Below, piece after piece: positions 12,858 through 24,800 of a stretch of DNA of 64,000 nt (its first letter is position 1; the number at the start of each line of letters is the position of its first letter). The position numbers and the translations under genes are program-made. Source of the stretch: Thuidium tamariscinum (lineage: Eukaryota; Streptophyta; Bryopsida; Hypnales; Thuidiaceae); the NCBI GenBank assembly GCA_947034885.2, contig OX344751.2, positions 14,012,001 to 14,076,000 on the forward strand, given 5' to 3'. The notes beneath the pieces are model-generated. The model made no database searches. It worked only from the letters and a program-made list of their open reading frames with translations, and was not told where the DNA came from.

Positions 12858-12949
12858 AATTTTTTAGAATTGGTAGTTATTGCCACTTTTGGGTAGATTG
12901 TTCACACAATGTACCCAAAAGTGGCAGTAACTACCAATTCTAAAAAATT
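12858..12949. repeat. Near-perfect 38-bp-arm hairpin
   Basis: Arms 12858-12895 and 12912-12949 are reverse complements with one mismatch, starting AATTTTTTAGAATTGGTAGT, with a ~16-bp loop. No target duplication was identified. It could be a tiny foldback element or the core of a larger decayed MITE. Confidence 0.7.
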
Positions 12950-13217
12950 GACTATAGGTGACTATTTTGTTTTGAAAAGCATAAAAAATTTACTCTAAAT
13001 ATTAAAAAACCTTGTTCTTTAAGATTGTGAACAATTTTTTTGAAAAACAAAATATTTAGTAGTAATTTATGGATATTGTTTATTATAGAAAGAACATGGG
13101 AATCTATGTATACACTTGAATACTAGAAAAAATGGATTTTGTTGTATTTGTACATTAAGCTTATGTCATATTTCATACACCTGCAACAATTCACTTTGCA
13201 ATAAATTTGGAATAATT

Positions 13218-13895
13218 TACTAGTAGAAAAGGGGTGGAGAAATTTAGTCCTCAATCTTGTGTGTAAAATAACATTGGATGTAGGGGGGAGGGATCTAGAT
13301 AGACAACTACCAAATTGCTACAATGACAATGAGGAGAGACAAGACGACAATGGAAGGGAATTGAGGGCAAGATAAGCCCATTTTAGGGTTGTTCCCCAGC
13401 CCATGTGCTGTACTGTTAGAAAACTTCAAACCAACCCTATTAGCTGAATTTTTGAAGAAAAGGTTAAAAAAATTTCTCCAAAAAATTCTAAAAAGTGCTG
13501 AAAATCCTAAAATTGATTTAAAAAATTTAAAAATTTAAAATTTAAAAATTTTAAAAATTTAAAATTCTAATGTGACAGTCTTCTTGCCCACATTGTAGTG
13601 CTGATGTAGCACGTTCCCATGGTTTGGGAACTCAAAAAAACTCTTGATCCCCCATTGCCCTCAAATTCCTTCTAATGACAATTTCTGACAATTTTAAAAG
13701 TACTTGATGCAAAAACAATGTTTTAAGCTCTCATTAGATGAAAACCAAAACCTACATTGAACTGTTTGACTGTATGAAATATGCAATTATTGAATTTTTC
13801 AAAATAAAAAATCAATACATTTTTTTTAAATCATGTTCATTATATGTTTCAGCACCCATGATTGGGGACTAAATTTCCTTTAATTTTGATGGATA
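13218..13895. mobile_element. Possible decayed CACTA-type element
   Basis: The left part reads ACTAGTAGAAAAGGGGTGGA followed by AAATTTAGTCCTCAATC. Near 13861-13880 the reverse complement of the inner part appears (GATTGGGGACTAAATTTCC). The left terminus resembles CACTAGTAGAAAAGG ends of CACTA MITEs, but the outer right terminus is not recognisable and no target duplication can be shown. Confidence 0.3.
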
Positions 13896-14206
13896 GCTTT
13901 ATTGGCACAAGTGGCACTTGTCCTTCATTCTTTCTTTGAAGATTCTTTGTCTGCAAGAATTGAACTGAGTTGTTTTTCCGCTCCTCCTTTTTAATTCACA
14001 CCGCTTTTTGGAAAAAGAAAGACAACAACCATATGGCATACTCTACTTTTGACCAGTAAAGAATGAAGTATCCATTCAATATATGCAAGAAATCTTGGGT
14101 TCATTCTTACAAAGTCATTTTGGGTTGGATGTTCATAAAATTTGAACACAATGTATAATGTGTAGCCCTTCATTGAACTATTTTATCAATTGGATGCATA
14201 GATTAA

Positions 14207-15086
14207 CTCCTAAAGCCTTGAGGTGCGTTTTTTGGCATTAGAATTTTTTGGACAGCTCACTACAAATGGAGTTTGTTTGTTTTCTTTGAAAATTTTACAC
14301 AAGATGTGCCCGAGGAGTAGCTTTAAGGCCCAACAATTTTCGTAACTTTTGACTTTGTGGTTAAAAAGTTATGGCATGATATGTCATTTTCTTTACTCGG
14401 AGGGCAGCCTGGGCAACTGAAATGTTAGAGATTGCATAGAAAAAGAAAACACAACAATAGCACTTATAAAGTGAAAGATTATAATGTTTGACCATGAGTC
14501 ATGGGGGTGTCAAAACTACAAAAGTGATGTAAAGTGTTTCTATCCTCTTTTCACAAGTTAAAGCCAAGAAGTTGGTGACCAAAAAAATATGAGGTGAAAG
14601 GGCCTAACATGCATAACTCCAATCAATTTATATCACTTGAAAATCAACTCTACAATTTTGGTAAATGGATTTTCAATGCCATTTTTTCTCCAACATCTAT
14701 TATACTCTATATTTGAGGCTCATTTTTAAGAGTTCCCAACACTACAGAAAGTCAAGATTGAAAGGGGTATCTTTGCATAGAATCTTGCATAGAAAATCAT
14801 TGTCATTCATTTTCCAGATCAAATTTGTGACACTAAATGTAGACTTCTAGAAAAACTTTCCCAAAAATGCAAACTACTAAAAATAGCTATTTGGTTAGAA
14901 TTAATTTAGCTTCAAAGTTTTGTTTTGTTTTTTTAAACACATGGACAATTTCTATTGATAGAGGAAATGGTACACAGAACTAGAAGAACTAGTCTTTGGC
15001 AAAGCATATTTTCTTTTCTTTTCTTTTCTTTTTAAAACTAGAAAGTTATATAAACACTATATTCTAGTGCCTTGGGCAGTTAGGGG
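14207..15086. mobile_element. TTAA-bounded non-autonomous element, family A
   Basis: Starts CTCCTAAAGCCTTGAGGTG and ends GTGCCTTGGGCAGTTAGGGG, imperfect inverted termini of the form CCCCTAA.TGCC.AAGGCAC. TTAA flanks both sides (14203-14206, 15087-15090). The stretch from about 14482 onward is clearly related to 62119-62378 plus 63434-63651, the second copy of this family. No transposase is encoded; the 61-codon frame at 14665 is not shared. TTAA target duplications are typical of piggyBac and Kolobok transposons. Contains a (CTTTT)n run at 15009-15033. Confidence 0.72.
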
Positions 15087-15090
15087 TTAA

Positions 15091-16650
15091 TCTTTTATTT
15101 ATTTATATTTCTAATGTTAGTAGAGATAACGGAATCAATTATAATGTTGTATGAAATAGGCACATAATATTAAGTATGGGCAAGTATTATTGATTATCAC
15201 GTGTGAAGCTTTTCAATTTCAATTTTTGGACATTATAAACCATAGGATGTTTTGAATTATTACTTAGTACTTTAGTAGTACACCAATGTAGCAAAGTGTA
15301 TTTCAGAATTTTTTAAATGGCATTTTTAGGATTTAAGATAGTTCGTAATTTGAATTGAAAATGAAAAAAACAAATAGCCAAATATTTAGTGTGCCCCTTT
15401 AGTAACTACAAGAATCCATCAAGTGACTTTGGAGTTTTTTTTCTGCAAGACATTGGCAATAGGCCAATATGGACTTAGAGAGTCACAAATTAAAATTTTT
15501 GAAATGGTACTAATCACAATGATTTGAATGCATGATATTGTTCTATCAAGAGAATATAACCCTATATAGCATAGTTTTAGTTTTTGAAACAACATTCAAA
15601 AATGATTATTAATCCAACAAGAATGAATGAGAGTTTCTCAATCCACATGTGAAAAAAATTATAATCTTTGTTCTGTAATATAAATAGAAAATTATTTAGA
15701 CTTTGTTTGATTTTTTAGATGATGCCATCAAAATTTCAAAATCCAAAGTGTTAAGTCCACTATAGTTTCTTGTGGCCAAAATTTTTCTACAAGGCATCAA
15801 TAGAAATAAAAATTATTTATCCTCTAAGTTCTTGCCCAAATATACAATCTCATTACATTTCAAAAATATCATTAAGAATTAAGACATAAGAAATGTATGT
15901 GGCTATGTGCACCATGTTTGTCTCCAAAGGTTCATGCAAGTTTATGGGGTCACTTGTAAATTTTATTTATTTATTTTAGGCAATGAAATGTCTAATGTCC
16001 CCCCCCCCCCCCAATGAGTAGCTTCAAGCCTATAGAACAAATTAAGGTAATTGCCAAAATTTGTAGAAAACATGCCAATCTATAATCATGGCCCCCTACA
16101 TTTAGTACATTGTTGCAAAAATGCTTCCAAAACCTCATTTCATTCATCACCCAATGTCAATTCATTCAAATATTGCATACAAGAAAGACGTAGTGAATGT
16201 AGTTTATTCCAAAATGGCCTCCTTTGATAAAGCCACCATGTTCTCATAATTGACCCATTAACCCCATTTGTATGAATGTATGCATGTATTTGAATTTCTA
16301 TGATCGTTTTAAGAGTTAGTTCACAAATTTTGTAGAATGACTTGTTGTGAACTTAAATTTTTCATTGAAAAAAGTGCCTATTTGATTATTGAAAGGATTG
16401 AAAAGCACATATATATATATTCCAAGAGAGTATAAAGCTTGCAAAATGTCAATTTGACTTCAATTCCCATCTTTACACAGAGCTTGGTAATTTCACTTCA
16501 TTTGAAATCTCAAACATTGTTCTTATCCGTTTGCTTAGAAAACGTCTCAATGAAAACATTTTATTGTTTTTAAAATTCCCACCATTACAAATTATAGTAG
16601 AGAAGTGTTGATTTTAAAGTATTTGGAATTTTTACTTATTTTTCAGATTG
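15091..16650. other. AT-rich non-coding DNA with a C14 tract
   Basis: No gene recognised. An uninterrupted run of 14 C at 15999-16012 stands out in very AT-rich surroundings and is a likely site of length variation or assembly error. Confidence 0.45.
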
Positions 16651-17260
16651 GATAGACATGAGTCTGTCCGCTTGACAACGCGTCCACATGGTCGGACGGT
16701 CTAGATTAGGCAGACACGTGGCCGTCCGCTCGGTCCTGACCGTCACATCAGGCAGATGCTGGCATGTCCGTTCATTTGGCTGGATTGGCCCCCTTGGTTG
16801 GCCTTGCCATGTTTTATTGTAGGTTCAATCAAAACAAAAAGCCTCCTAGTTTGGGCCGTGATAATCCTAAGTATACTTTCTCCATTCCATAGGCTGATCA
16901 CAAATATGAATTCAAAATTTGTAAAAAAGATTTGTGTGAGAAAAAAAATTACACCATTTTACCTAAGTGGCCGAATGAGGGATCAATTCTCCCTATTGTG
17001 TCCACTCGACAAGGCATCCACCTGGTCAAACAATCCAAATCCGGCGAATGCTTGGCTGTCCGCTTTATCTTGACCGTCAGATCGGATAGACACGAGCCCG
17101 TCCACTCGACAATGCGTTCGCTTGGTCGGATGGTCTAGATTGGGCGAACGTGTGGTCGTTCGCCTTATCCAAGCCGTCAAATTGGGCGGACACGAGCCCG
17201 TGCGCTCAATGAGATGTCTACCTGATCAAACGGTACAGATTGATTAGACAATTTGGTGTC
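16650..17260. repeat. GC-rich ~100-bp imperfect tandem repeat
   Basis: Units share GATAGACACGAGCCCGTCC, CTCGACAANGCGTNC, GGTCGGANGGTCTAGATT and CCGTC..AT, recurring at about 16655, 17087 and 17187. The array is interrupted by unique DNA (16800-16980) that contains a copy of the CAAATATGAATTCAAAATTT dispersed repeat. It resumes past the CACTA MITE at 17607-17690. Overlapping short frames on both strands (16756-17180) come from the repeat. Confidence 0.6.
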
Positions 17261-17264
17261 CATT

Positions 17265-17603
17265 CACTAGAAGAAAACTACACTATTCATTCCCAAAATT
17301 GCATTGAACTTGTGAAATCTACGTTTTATTTAACAAAGACTGCGTTGGAACTACGTGGGATTCAACATAACGTGTGGGGTGGATTGTGTTGAGTTCTCCC
17401 TCCATAACGCAAAATTTTGCGTTTCCACATTTCAACATAAAATTGAACAAGTAAAATGCAGAATGCAACAAGTAAAATGTAGAATTTCATGTTAGAATAA
17501 AAAATTCTGCATAACAAAGCGAGACTTCAACACAATCCACTCCACGCGTTTCTATTGACTACAACGCAGTTTTTGTCAAATACAACGCAATTTTCTTCTA
17601 GTA
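17265..17603. mobile_element. CACTA-type MITE, 339 bp, ATT target duplication
   Basis: Left terminus CACTAGAAGAAAACTACACT and right terminus ACGCAATTTTCTTCTAGTA. The final G of the right end has changed to A. ATT is duplicated at 17262-17264 and 17604-17606. It interrupts the GC-rich ~100-bp repeat, which continues on the other side, so the insertion is younger than that array. Non-coding. Shares its outermost 14 bases with the 229-bp MITE at 12279, but the interiors differ. Confidence 0.85.
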
Positions 17604-17939
17604 ATTTGATCTGACGGTCTTACGGTCAACACTGAGCGGATTGTCGCGCGTTCGCTCATTGGCCCGTGCGAATATGGTACAACCGTCTGCCCCGCATAAG
17701 AGTAGAGGCTGGACTGTCTGCCTCTTATTTTTGCCTTCCCTTTGCTTTGCGCGAGTGGAACGAAGAGCTTGGTGGTTTACCCTCTATTGACTCCTTTCTT
17801 TGGAAGGCAAGAGTCAAATTATTGAGGCCCCTTTATTGCCAAATTTTTTAGCAATGGTAAACTTTTATTCAAAATTAGATTGCGCCACACCTTATTATAG
17901 AAAAGTTGAAGTGTTTGTAAATACCTCAAATTATTTAAG

Positions 17940-18332
17940 ATGCCAAAATCAAAGAAAAATGGGAAGGAAAAACAAATGATGCAAAACACTCCGTCACCAA
18001 AGGACATGCCTTTGGAAGAGTGTAAAAATTTCGTGATTGAATGTATTGTCAAGTTTTATGAGTCTGAAATCACCACATCTTTGGACAGGAAATATGTTAG
18101 ATACCAAGAGGATTGCATAGAGAAATTCTAGTTAGATATGAAGCAAAGATTGTTGGATGCCCTCCGTGTTCCAGAGTGATTTCATGAAACAAAAAAGAAT
18201 GGCTTCTCCCATTTCTTGGGGAATAAGGTACATGATGCCTTGTTGAATGTCAAATCGCTTCTACAAAAATATGGCAAGAACCATTGTACAATGGACAAAG
18301 GCTTTGAAGAAGTCATCATAATTATTACATAG
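17940..18332 (+). pseudogene. Unrecognised coding relic with two in-frame stops
   Basis: From the ATG at 17940 one frame runs 130 codons to TAG at 18330, broken by TAG at 18129 and TGA at 18177. The translation on both sides is protein-like: basic N-terminus (MPKSKKNGKEKQ), then IECIVKFYESEI, then a segment ending in HFLGNKVHDALLNVKSLLQKY. The TGA sits in VPE*FHETKK, where Trp would be plausible. I do not recognise the family. It may be part of a transposon accessory protein or a captured host gene. Confidence 0.45.
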
Positions 18333-20893
18333 AAAGTATCATATTAGCACATAATACATATCTATCATTCTATTATCATCTATTATTTGGCGATTTCACT
18401 TGTAGCCTTCTAAAACCTTTTCAATCAATAGTCTAAAACTCATTCATTGTTTCTCTAAGATTTAAACAATCAATTTTGTTTAATTTGTTTAATTAGCATC
18501 AACCAATGTGCTAAAATTATCCTTTGTTTTCCATTATATATTAGTAGTAGCACCAATTTTATTGAGATGATTATAAATGTACCTACCATGGCCTTGAAGA
18601 AGGTAGGAAGTCATCATTGATTGGTCATTTGAACAAGCTACATGATGCTATAAGATACAAACACCCAAATCCATTCTTATATCCATTCATGTGCCTTGGA
18701 CTTCAACTAAATGTGCCCCTAGATTTCTACCAATTTGTCTTTAAGAAGTATAATAAAACTATCTCCTTCCAATACTGTCAATTAGTTCATTGCTAATTTT
18801 GTTAGTCACCATTTGTTTCATTCACTTTTAGGTCTACCTATAATCCTATATGATACTATAAGTGGTCTAGTAAGCTATTACTTTCAAAATCCTTAGAAAA
18901 TTCATGCAATGTCCGAAAAATCTATTTTTTTTTAAATTCATGATTTTCGAATGCTAATATTGCAAAAATACTTCTTTTACGAAAAGTACCTCCCACTATA
19001 CTAAATTGCTTATATTGATAGTTTTGGATGTTTCTACCACATAAGAAAGAATGTAAAATCCAAGTTTGGGCTACTTTATCATAACCACTCTAGAAAATAT
19101 CTTTTTAAATAGTTTCACTCAAGGCATTCATAACCATTAGTGTACCCATTCTTTGACATTAGGGCTACCTTAAAATGTCTCCAAAAGTACCTTGAAACCA
19201 TTTCCATTCTTCATTATGGTTGGTGGGCTTTGATTTTCTTAGATTTTGGTGTGAGAATCAAGGTAACTTTACTGAAGTAAGGTTTTAGAGCGCCCCAGGG
19301 AATTCTACTTTGAAAATTCATAAAAATTTGATGCCTATCCTATATTAATTTTTAATTTTTAATTTTTTTTAATTCATGATTTTTGATTGCTAATATATCA
19401 AAAATATTTTTTTTTCTAGAAAAAGGTGCCTCCAACCAAGCCAAATTGTTTATTTTGATGGTCATGGGTGTTGCTACCTTGGGAACAATTTAACCCCTCA
19501 GCACCCCATTGCCTCAAACATGGCCTCCCAATTTTGAAAAATGTCCTTGTTTGACTATTCTAATCTTTTCAATCGTACAATCAAAGGTTGCATCCCTTTC
19601 CATATTATATTTAGGCATGTCTTACTACCAGGTGCTCAGGGATTAATCCTGCAATGACTCCAAAACCATCTGTCAAAGAGAATTTGGAATCATCTTTTTG
19701 ACTTCTCTCAACCTCTCCGTTCCATTCGCCAGTCAGTACTAGTGTTTTTTTTATTGGCTAAAAATTGCCAAAATTCACCCACCATCCATGTACTTCGATT
19801 TTACTATAGGAATTTAAGGAGTATAAATTGTGTTTTTTTGCCTAATTTCACTCTCTACTAATTGTAGCCATCTAGCTTCTTGCCAAAAGATAACACCGCC
19901 ACTAAATTCGATATGCATAAGTTTATAATCGCCTATACTTCTCTCATTATAGCCATACATTCCAAACAAAGTGGCAAGATCTTAGTCATTAGATCACATT
20001 TTCAATTCTCACTAGTTTACATCTACTGCAAAGATGGATATCTTGCCACTTTTGCTTTATCATCATAATCTATGCACAACCAAAATTCACCAATGTGCAT
20101 TTGTTTAGTGAAATTAGTTTCTTCCTACAATGAACATAAGTAAGGGCAAAACACCCTTTTCCGCACTTGTTCCTTGCAGTGAACTGTAGATTCACCCAAA
20201 TGTGTCAGTAGACTTCCCTTAATGTGTTTGCCACATGTATGATTGTAATTTGCTGACACAACTGAAGGACACATAGGGAAATTTGGTTAGCTGAGTGCTG
20301 ATTTTTGCAAGGTTCAGTTCTGGGGGCACCTACAAGACGGTTCCACAGGTCTAGGGAGCCAACACCTTGAAAATTTGTAGAAATTACATACTGTATTCGA
20401 AAAATCTAATTTTTTTTTAATATTCATGATTTTCACTCACTAATACTATAAAAATATCATTTTTGGAAAACGTTGCCTCCAACTATGCTGAATTCCTTAT
20501 TTGGACGGTTTTGGGTGTTTCCACTGTAGCCACTTCAGTGAAAGTTCATCAAAGATTATTGCCAGTACTTCGGAAAAGCTAAATCACTGGCCCAAACAAG
20601 CCGCATTTCAGCCCCACTTGTTTCAGTTTTCCTTAGAATTCACGCAAGACCTTCATGTTGTACTTCGTACCTTGACTTTACTGTTGTCATTTAAAAAAAA
20701 ATTTCCCTTGAAACACACTGTTCTCATTTCCTCTCAGTGAATGTGAGGTTGGAGCTGTTTTCATTTCGGTAACCCATCATTTCTAAGTTATCTCTTGTAC
20801 TATCAACTCATTTTTTCTACGAGATCTCCACAAATTCTGCAGCTCAAGAAAAAACGACAGATTCTGTGGAGACCTGAGTGGATGGTGCATTTG
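18333..20893. other. Non-coding DNA with three copies of a dispersed repeat
   Basis: Copies of the same ~110-bp module lie at about 18925-19040, 19350-19480 and 20405-20530: a T-rich start, ATTCATGATTTTC, CTAATAT, AAAAATA, then GCCTCCAACTATGC-like text and GTTTTGGGTGTTTCC. Further copies are at 54470-54600 and 54955-55070. No gene was recognised. The frames at 19880 and 20501 look non-coding. Confidence 0.5.
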
Positions 20894-20897
20894 ATTA

Positions 20898-21622
20898 ACC
20901 CTTAAAGGACGGGCCTATGACCACTGGTTGGAAGCCCCTTGCTGGTCACTCAATTTGATACAGTTCAGGAACCAATCAAGTATGAAATTTTTTATTTTTT
21001 ATTTTTCAGAGATGTAAGTACATGTCTTCCGCACTTCACAGAAATTTCAGATTTTTTTGAGGAAAATTGATTTTTATGAGATTTTTTGAAGAAAAAATGA
21101 AGAAAAAATCATAGAAAATAGAAATTATCTCAAAAAATATGAAAATTTCACGATGTGTGTAAATTGTAGTGACAAACATCATGGTCTAAACTCAACTTCC
21201 GTTTACACCTATTTATAGGTTGTAGTGGACATTAAAAATGCAGCCAAAATTCAAATTGCAATAAAATATTCAATTTTATAAATTTTTCCAAAATTCCAAT
21301 TGGAGTAGAAGCTAAAAGAAAAGACCTTCATTTCATTAGTTGGGCTCAAACTCAAAAAATGTCATTTTCAAGAAGAAATTTCAGATTCAGTCAATTTCTC
21401 AAAATACAGTAAAATGGCAAATTTTGCCATCCGTTTCCTCTAATTACTTCTCAATTACATGAAAAAAAATAGTAGTTGGACTAAAAACTCAATTGGAGAC
21501 TCTTTACAGCTGAATGTGAAAGGTCATTAAAAAAAATGGATGAATAAACTATTGTTCAAGTGCTCTGCTACTCCTACGAAGTCATCCAAATGCTAAAAAA
21601 TGGCGCCGGCATCGCTTAGGGG
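20898..21622. mobile_element. TTAA-bounded element, family B (copy 1)
   Basis: Starts CCCTTAAAGGACGGGCC and ends GGCGCCGGCATCGCTTAGGG + G, with TTAA at 20894-20897 and 21623-21626. Its 725 bp is present again, in reverse orientation, at 58674-59404 (731 bp) over its whole length, which fixes both boundaries independently. Termini match only at the outer CCCYTAA. No coding capacity. Confidence 0.82.
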
Positions 21623-21626
21623 TTAA

Positions 21627-23154
21627 AATGGTCTGTGCCTTTCCACAACTTTGGCACTTTTTACAGTATAATTGATTACATGGTCTAAAATGTATAAAAG
21701 TGTCAAATGGTTTACAAATGTTTGGTCTACAATCTATACTTGCCATAATACATGGGTTTGAAATCTACACCTATCTTAGATGTCATTTTTTTAGTTTAGA
21801 TTGCATGGTATGAAAATGGCATATAGAATATCACCATTTTCACAAAATTTACCATTCAAGTTGAAGGGAGAATATTATGGCCTGTGAAATGGCTTGTAAA
21901 GCTACTTCCATAATATTAAAAAAATGATTGGAAGTGAGTTTCGTTACTACGACTAGCTATATAGAATAGGGGGATGAAAGTGAGGACCAAAAAAAATTAA
22001 AGAAGCTTATTGTGAAAAACTATAGATGTTTAAAATGCCCAAACACTTCAATAACAATTGAACGATGTCCAACAAAGGTGGATATTTTCTATAGTGTGAA
22101 ATATCAATTTTGGAGGCTCCTATCGTTGTATTGAATCTCATTTCATAATGTAAAAGTTGAATGATATTATATTCTTTTTCTCAACCTTTAAAAAATAGGA
22201 CACTAAATCTGGGCCACAAAGTAAGCCCCATCAGGGTAATTTCTAGGTTCTCTGTAGAGAAAAGTAGAGAAAAGCCCCCTATTTTGAGTTGTGTCTCGGG
22301 TATGTTCTAGACCACTCCTAGCTACCACTCCTAGCTCCTTTGGGGTCCTTGGTTGCAAATATGAATTCAAAATTTACAAATTTTATTGTGTGTGGAAAAT
22401 TTTTAAAACCAACTTTTTTTTACCCTGGGGTAAATCCAGCCTGGGCTGCGTTTAACATCCTGACTTTAAACATCAGAGCATAGAAAGTTTGCACACGAAA
22501 AGTTGCCTCTTGTGGAGCCGATTTCAAAGATTGAAGGAGAAGAACTTCTCCTGTCCCTTTTGAAGCAACCGAGGAACCACTGAAAGAGTTCAATCCTGGA
22601 TTGAAGCCCCCTTCAGGTGGCATAAGCTTACCCTCAAACCGCCACTGACTTTGGGCTGCAGGGCCGAGTCTCTATTGTTAGATTGGTCAAATTTTCATAT
22701 TCCTCTTCTTAGCAAATGGAAGGAGGTTGCACCGCACCAAAGAACATGACATTTGGATATTGTATGCAAAAGTTACGAAAGGTCAAAGATTTGTATGGTA
22801 GAATGTTTTAAAATTGTTTCTTCAGCATACTTGCACATTGCTTTTAGAGATGTACGAAAAGTGATGATGGTGGTTTGAGGTAGGGTGTGATCAATGCTTT
22901 CTTTTTTCTAGCAAGATTTTGCGAGATCAGAAGTTGACTATTGTAGCTTTGTCCCTCTAAGAATTGGTTTGTGTAGTGAAGCTAGTAGGGGGGATGCTAG
23001 TCCTAAAAAAGGGCTAGGTGTGATTTTGGATGTATATACCTTACAAACTTACTTTCTTGTATTTGACATTTCTCATGTTGGATGGACCTAATGAGGCTCT
23101 GCATTAGAGAAAAAATTAGGCCTCCAAAGGATTGCCAAACAATGACATCCTTAG
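21627..23154. other. Non-coding DNA with dispersed repeat pieces
   Basis: 21660-21860 is related to 28720-28995 (phrases such as TGAAATCTACA and TTTAGATTGCATGGT near ATGGCAT). 22280-22380 is a copy of the module containing CAAATATGAATTCAAAATTT. A minus-strand frame at 22420-22623 has balanced composition but no recognisable family, so I do not call it. Confidence 0.4.
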
Positions 23155-24390
23155 AGATTTCCATGTCACACCTAGCTCTAAAGAATCATAAAGGGTTTTA
23201 TCTTACCTAAATTTCATGAAGGTAGTTTAAACTTGTCAATTCCCTCAAAGTATAAAGTGAAATAGCTATTTAACAAATATGAAGTCTTCAACAGAGACAA
23301 CTTATTTAATCATTGATGTTCTCCATTTGCCAAAAAGCGGAATAGGCAAAGATTAGTGGGTTGGTGGAATAGCAAGGAAGGAATTGTTCAAATAACTCAA
23401 AACAAGCGACATCTCATAGTGCTTCTTAAGACGACATTCGTCATTCCTCTCGATGAAAAAATTATAAGGGGAGGGTATGCAACAATTCAGAAAGTTCGAA
23501 TTCGAGGTTGCTTCGAGATATCAGAATCATGAGTGTTTGCAACCAAGAAATCCCTCCAACAAAGTATACGACCTAAACTCACACAGATGGACCACCAAAA
23601 CAAGTCGATGGCTATAAGGATTGAACATCCCGGAGTGATACAATTCATCGTAGTCCATGGAAAGGTGAATGAAGGATATTCATATTAGTGGAATGGCGGA
23701 ATACTTCGGCAGATGTTGGCTATGGATGATGATTCTCTAAACAACATTCATATTCAATTAATGTGGGCCCTTGTATCAGAGGAGGAGCACATTCAAGCGT
23801 ATTGACTCGGTCAATGAAAGAAAAAACGCACTGAGCTTGCATGGGCATTGCTACACATCATGAATGCAGTGCATCTTGTTGGACATCTACACAATGATAT
23901 TTCTTTAGACAACATCATGTTTCATTTTCCCCAGGACAAATCACGCATTTATATTGGACTTTACGATTGGGGCATGATTACTATAGCTACTGAAGCAATG
24001 CAATCCTTGTACACGTTTACATCTTTAAAAAAAAAGGACAAGGCGTTCACAAAGAGGTGGTGGGTGGATCCAAGCATTGCATATGTGCACAAAAGAAATG
24101 TAGATGTGGAAATTATTCTAAATTTATCACGTGCATCAGAGGAATATGCAATTGGAAAAATTGCTCAAAGGATCAATCAAGGATGCATGTCAGTGGAGTA
24201 CCACAAGCTGCAACGAGAAAATGCAAAAACAACCATATTCAGTCATAAAAAGCTTGCATTGGTGTTTTATGTGTATTGTAAGCGGCTTGTGAAAAAGGAG
24301 CTCAGTGGATTGCCTCATGTCATCAATCGATTTTGCAGTATCCACAATTGGCCTATACCAAATGAACACTTCCGACATTCCTATAACTAG
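23155..24390 (+). pseudogene. Kinase-like protein pseudogene
   Basis: One frame stays readable from about 23155 to the stop at 24388, although the longest uninterrupted part is only 23818-24390. It shows IIRGGYATIQKVRIRG (a glycine-rich-loop-like segment, 23461), HPGVIQFIVVHG (23620s), HNDISLDN at 23890-23913 (the HxDxxxxN catalytic loop) and DWG at 23965-23973 (in place of DFG), then a kinase C-lobe-like Trp-rich stretch (RWWVDP). That order is the protein kinase fold. At least five in-frame stops precede the C-terminal block, including TAG at 23686, TGA at 23800 and TGA at 23815. The two late TGAs fit former Trp codons (AY*LGQ*KKKRTELAW). The HxD/DWG form resembles divergent kinase-like families more than ordinary receptor kinases. 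Family membership is inferred from motifs only. Confidence 0.65.
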
Positions 24391-24800
24391 GTTAGTATAG
24401 TACCATAGTATATAGATAAACATTTACAATGTATCGCAATATATGTGAATTGAATACATGTTTTGAATCATTGGGTGTTTTTTTAATACTACAAATTACA
24501 AGTCTTGGTCATGCTCATGATATATTTTATTTGGATGAAAAGAGCATGATGTTGTGACTTGTAAATGGATGTTAAATTGGCAAAATTGTCTCACAAATTG
24601 TATGCTCTATCATGTATGAATGTAATAGGACATTGTAAATTGACTATATTTTATGAAGCTTCTCATTGAAATTGAATTAAGAAAGATGTTCGAATTTTGT
24701 TGTAAGTAGTAACAAATATGGTTCCATTAGCAAATGATTTGTTTAAACCCATGAAGCCTTTAATTACATTTTTGGCAATAGAGCAATTTCAAGCAAGTCA
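24391..24800. other. AT-rich non-coding DNA after the kinase relic
   Basis: Nothing recognised. No terminal repeat that would bracket the kinase-like pseudogene was found. Confidence 0.4.
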
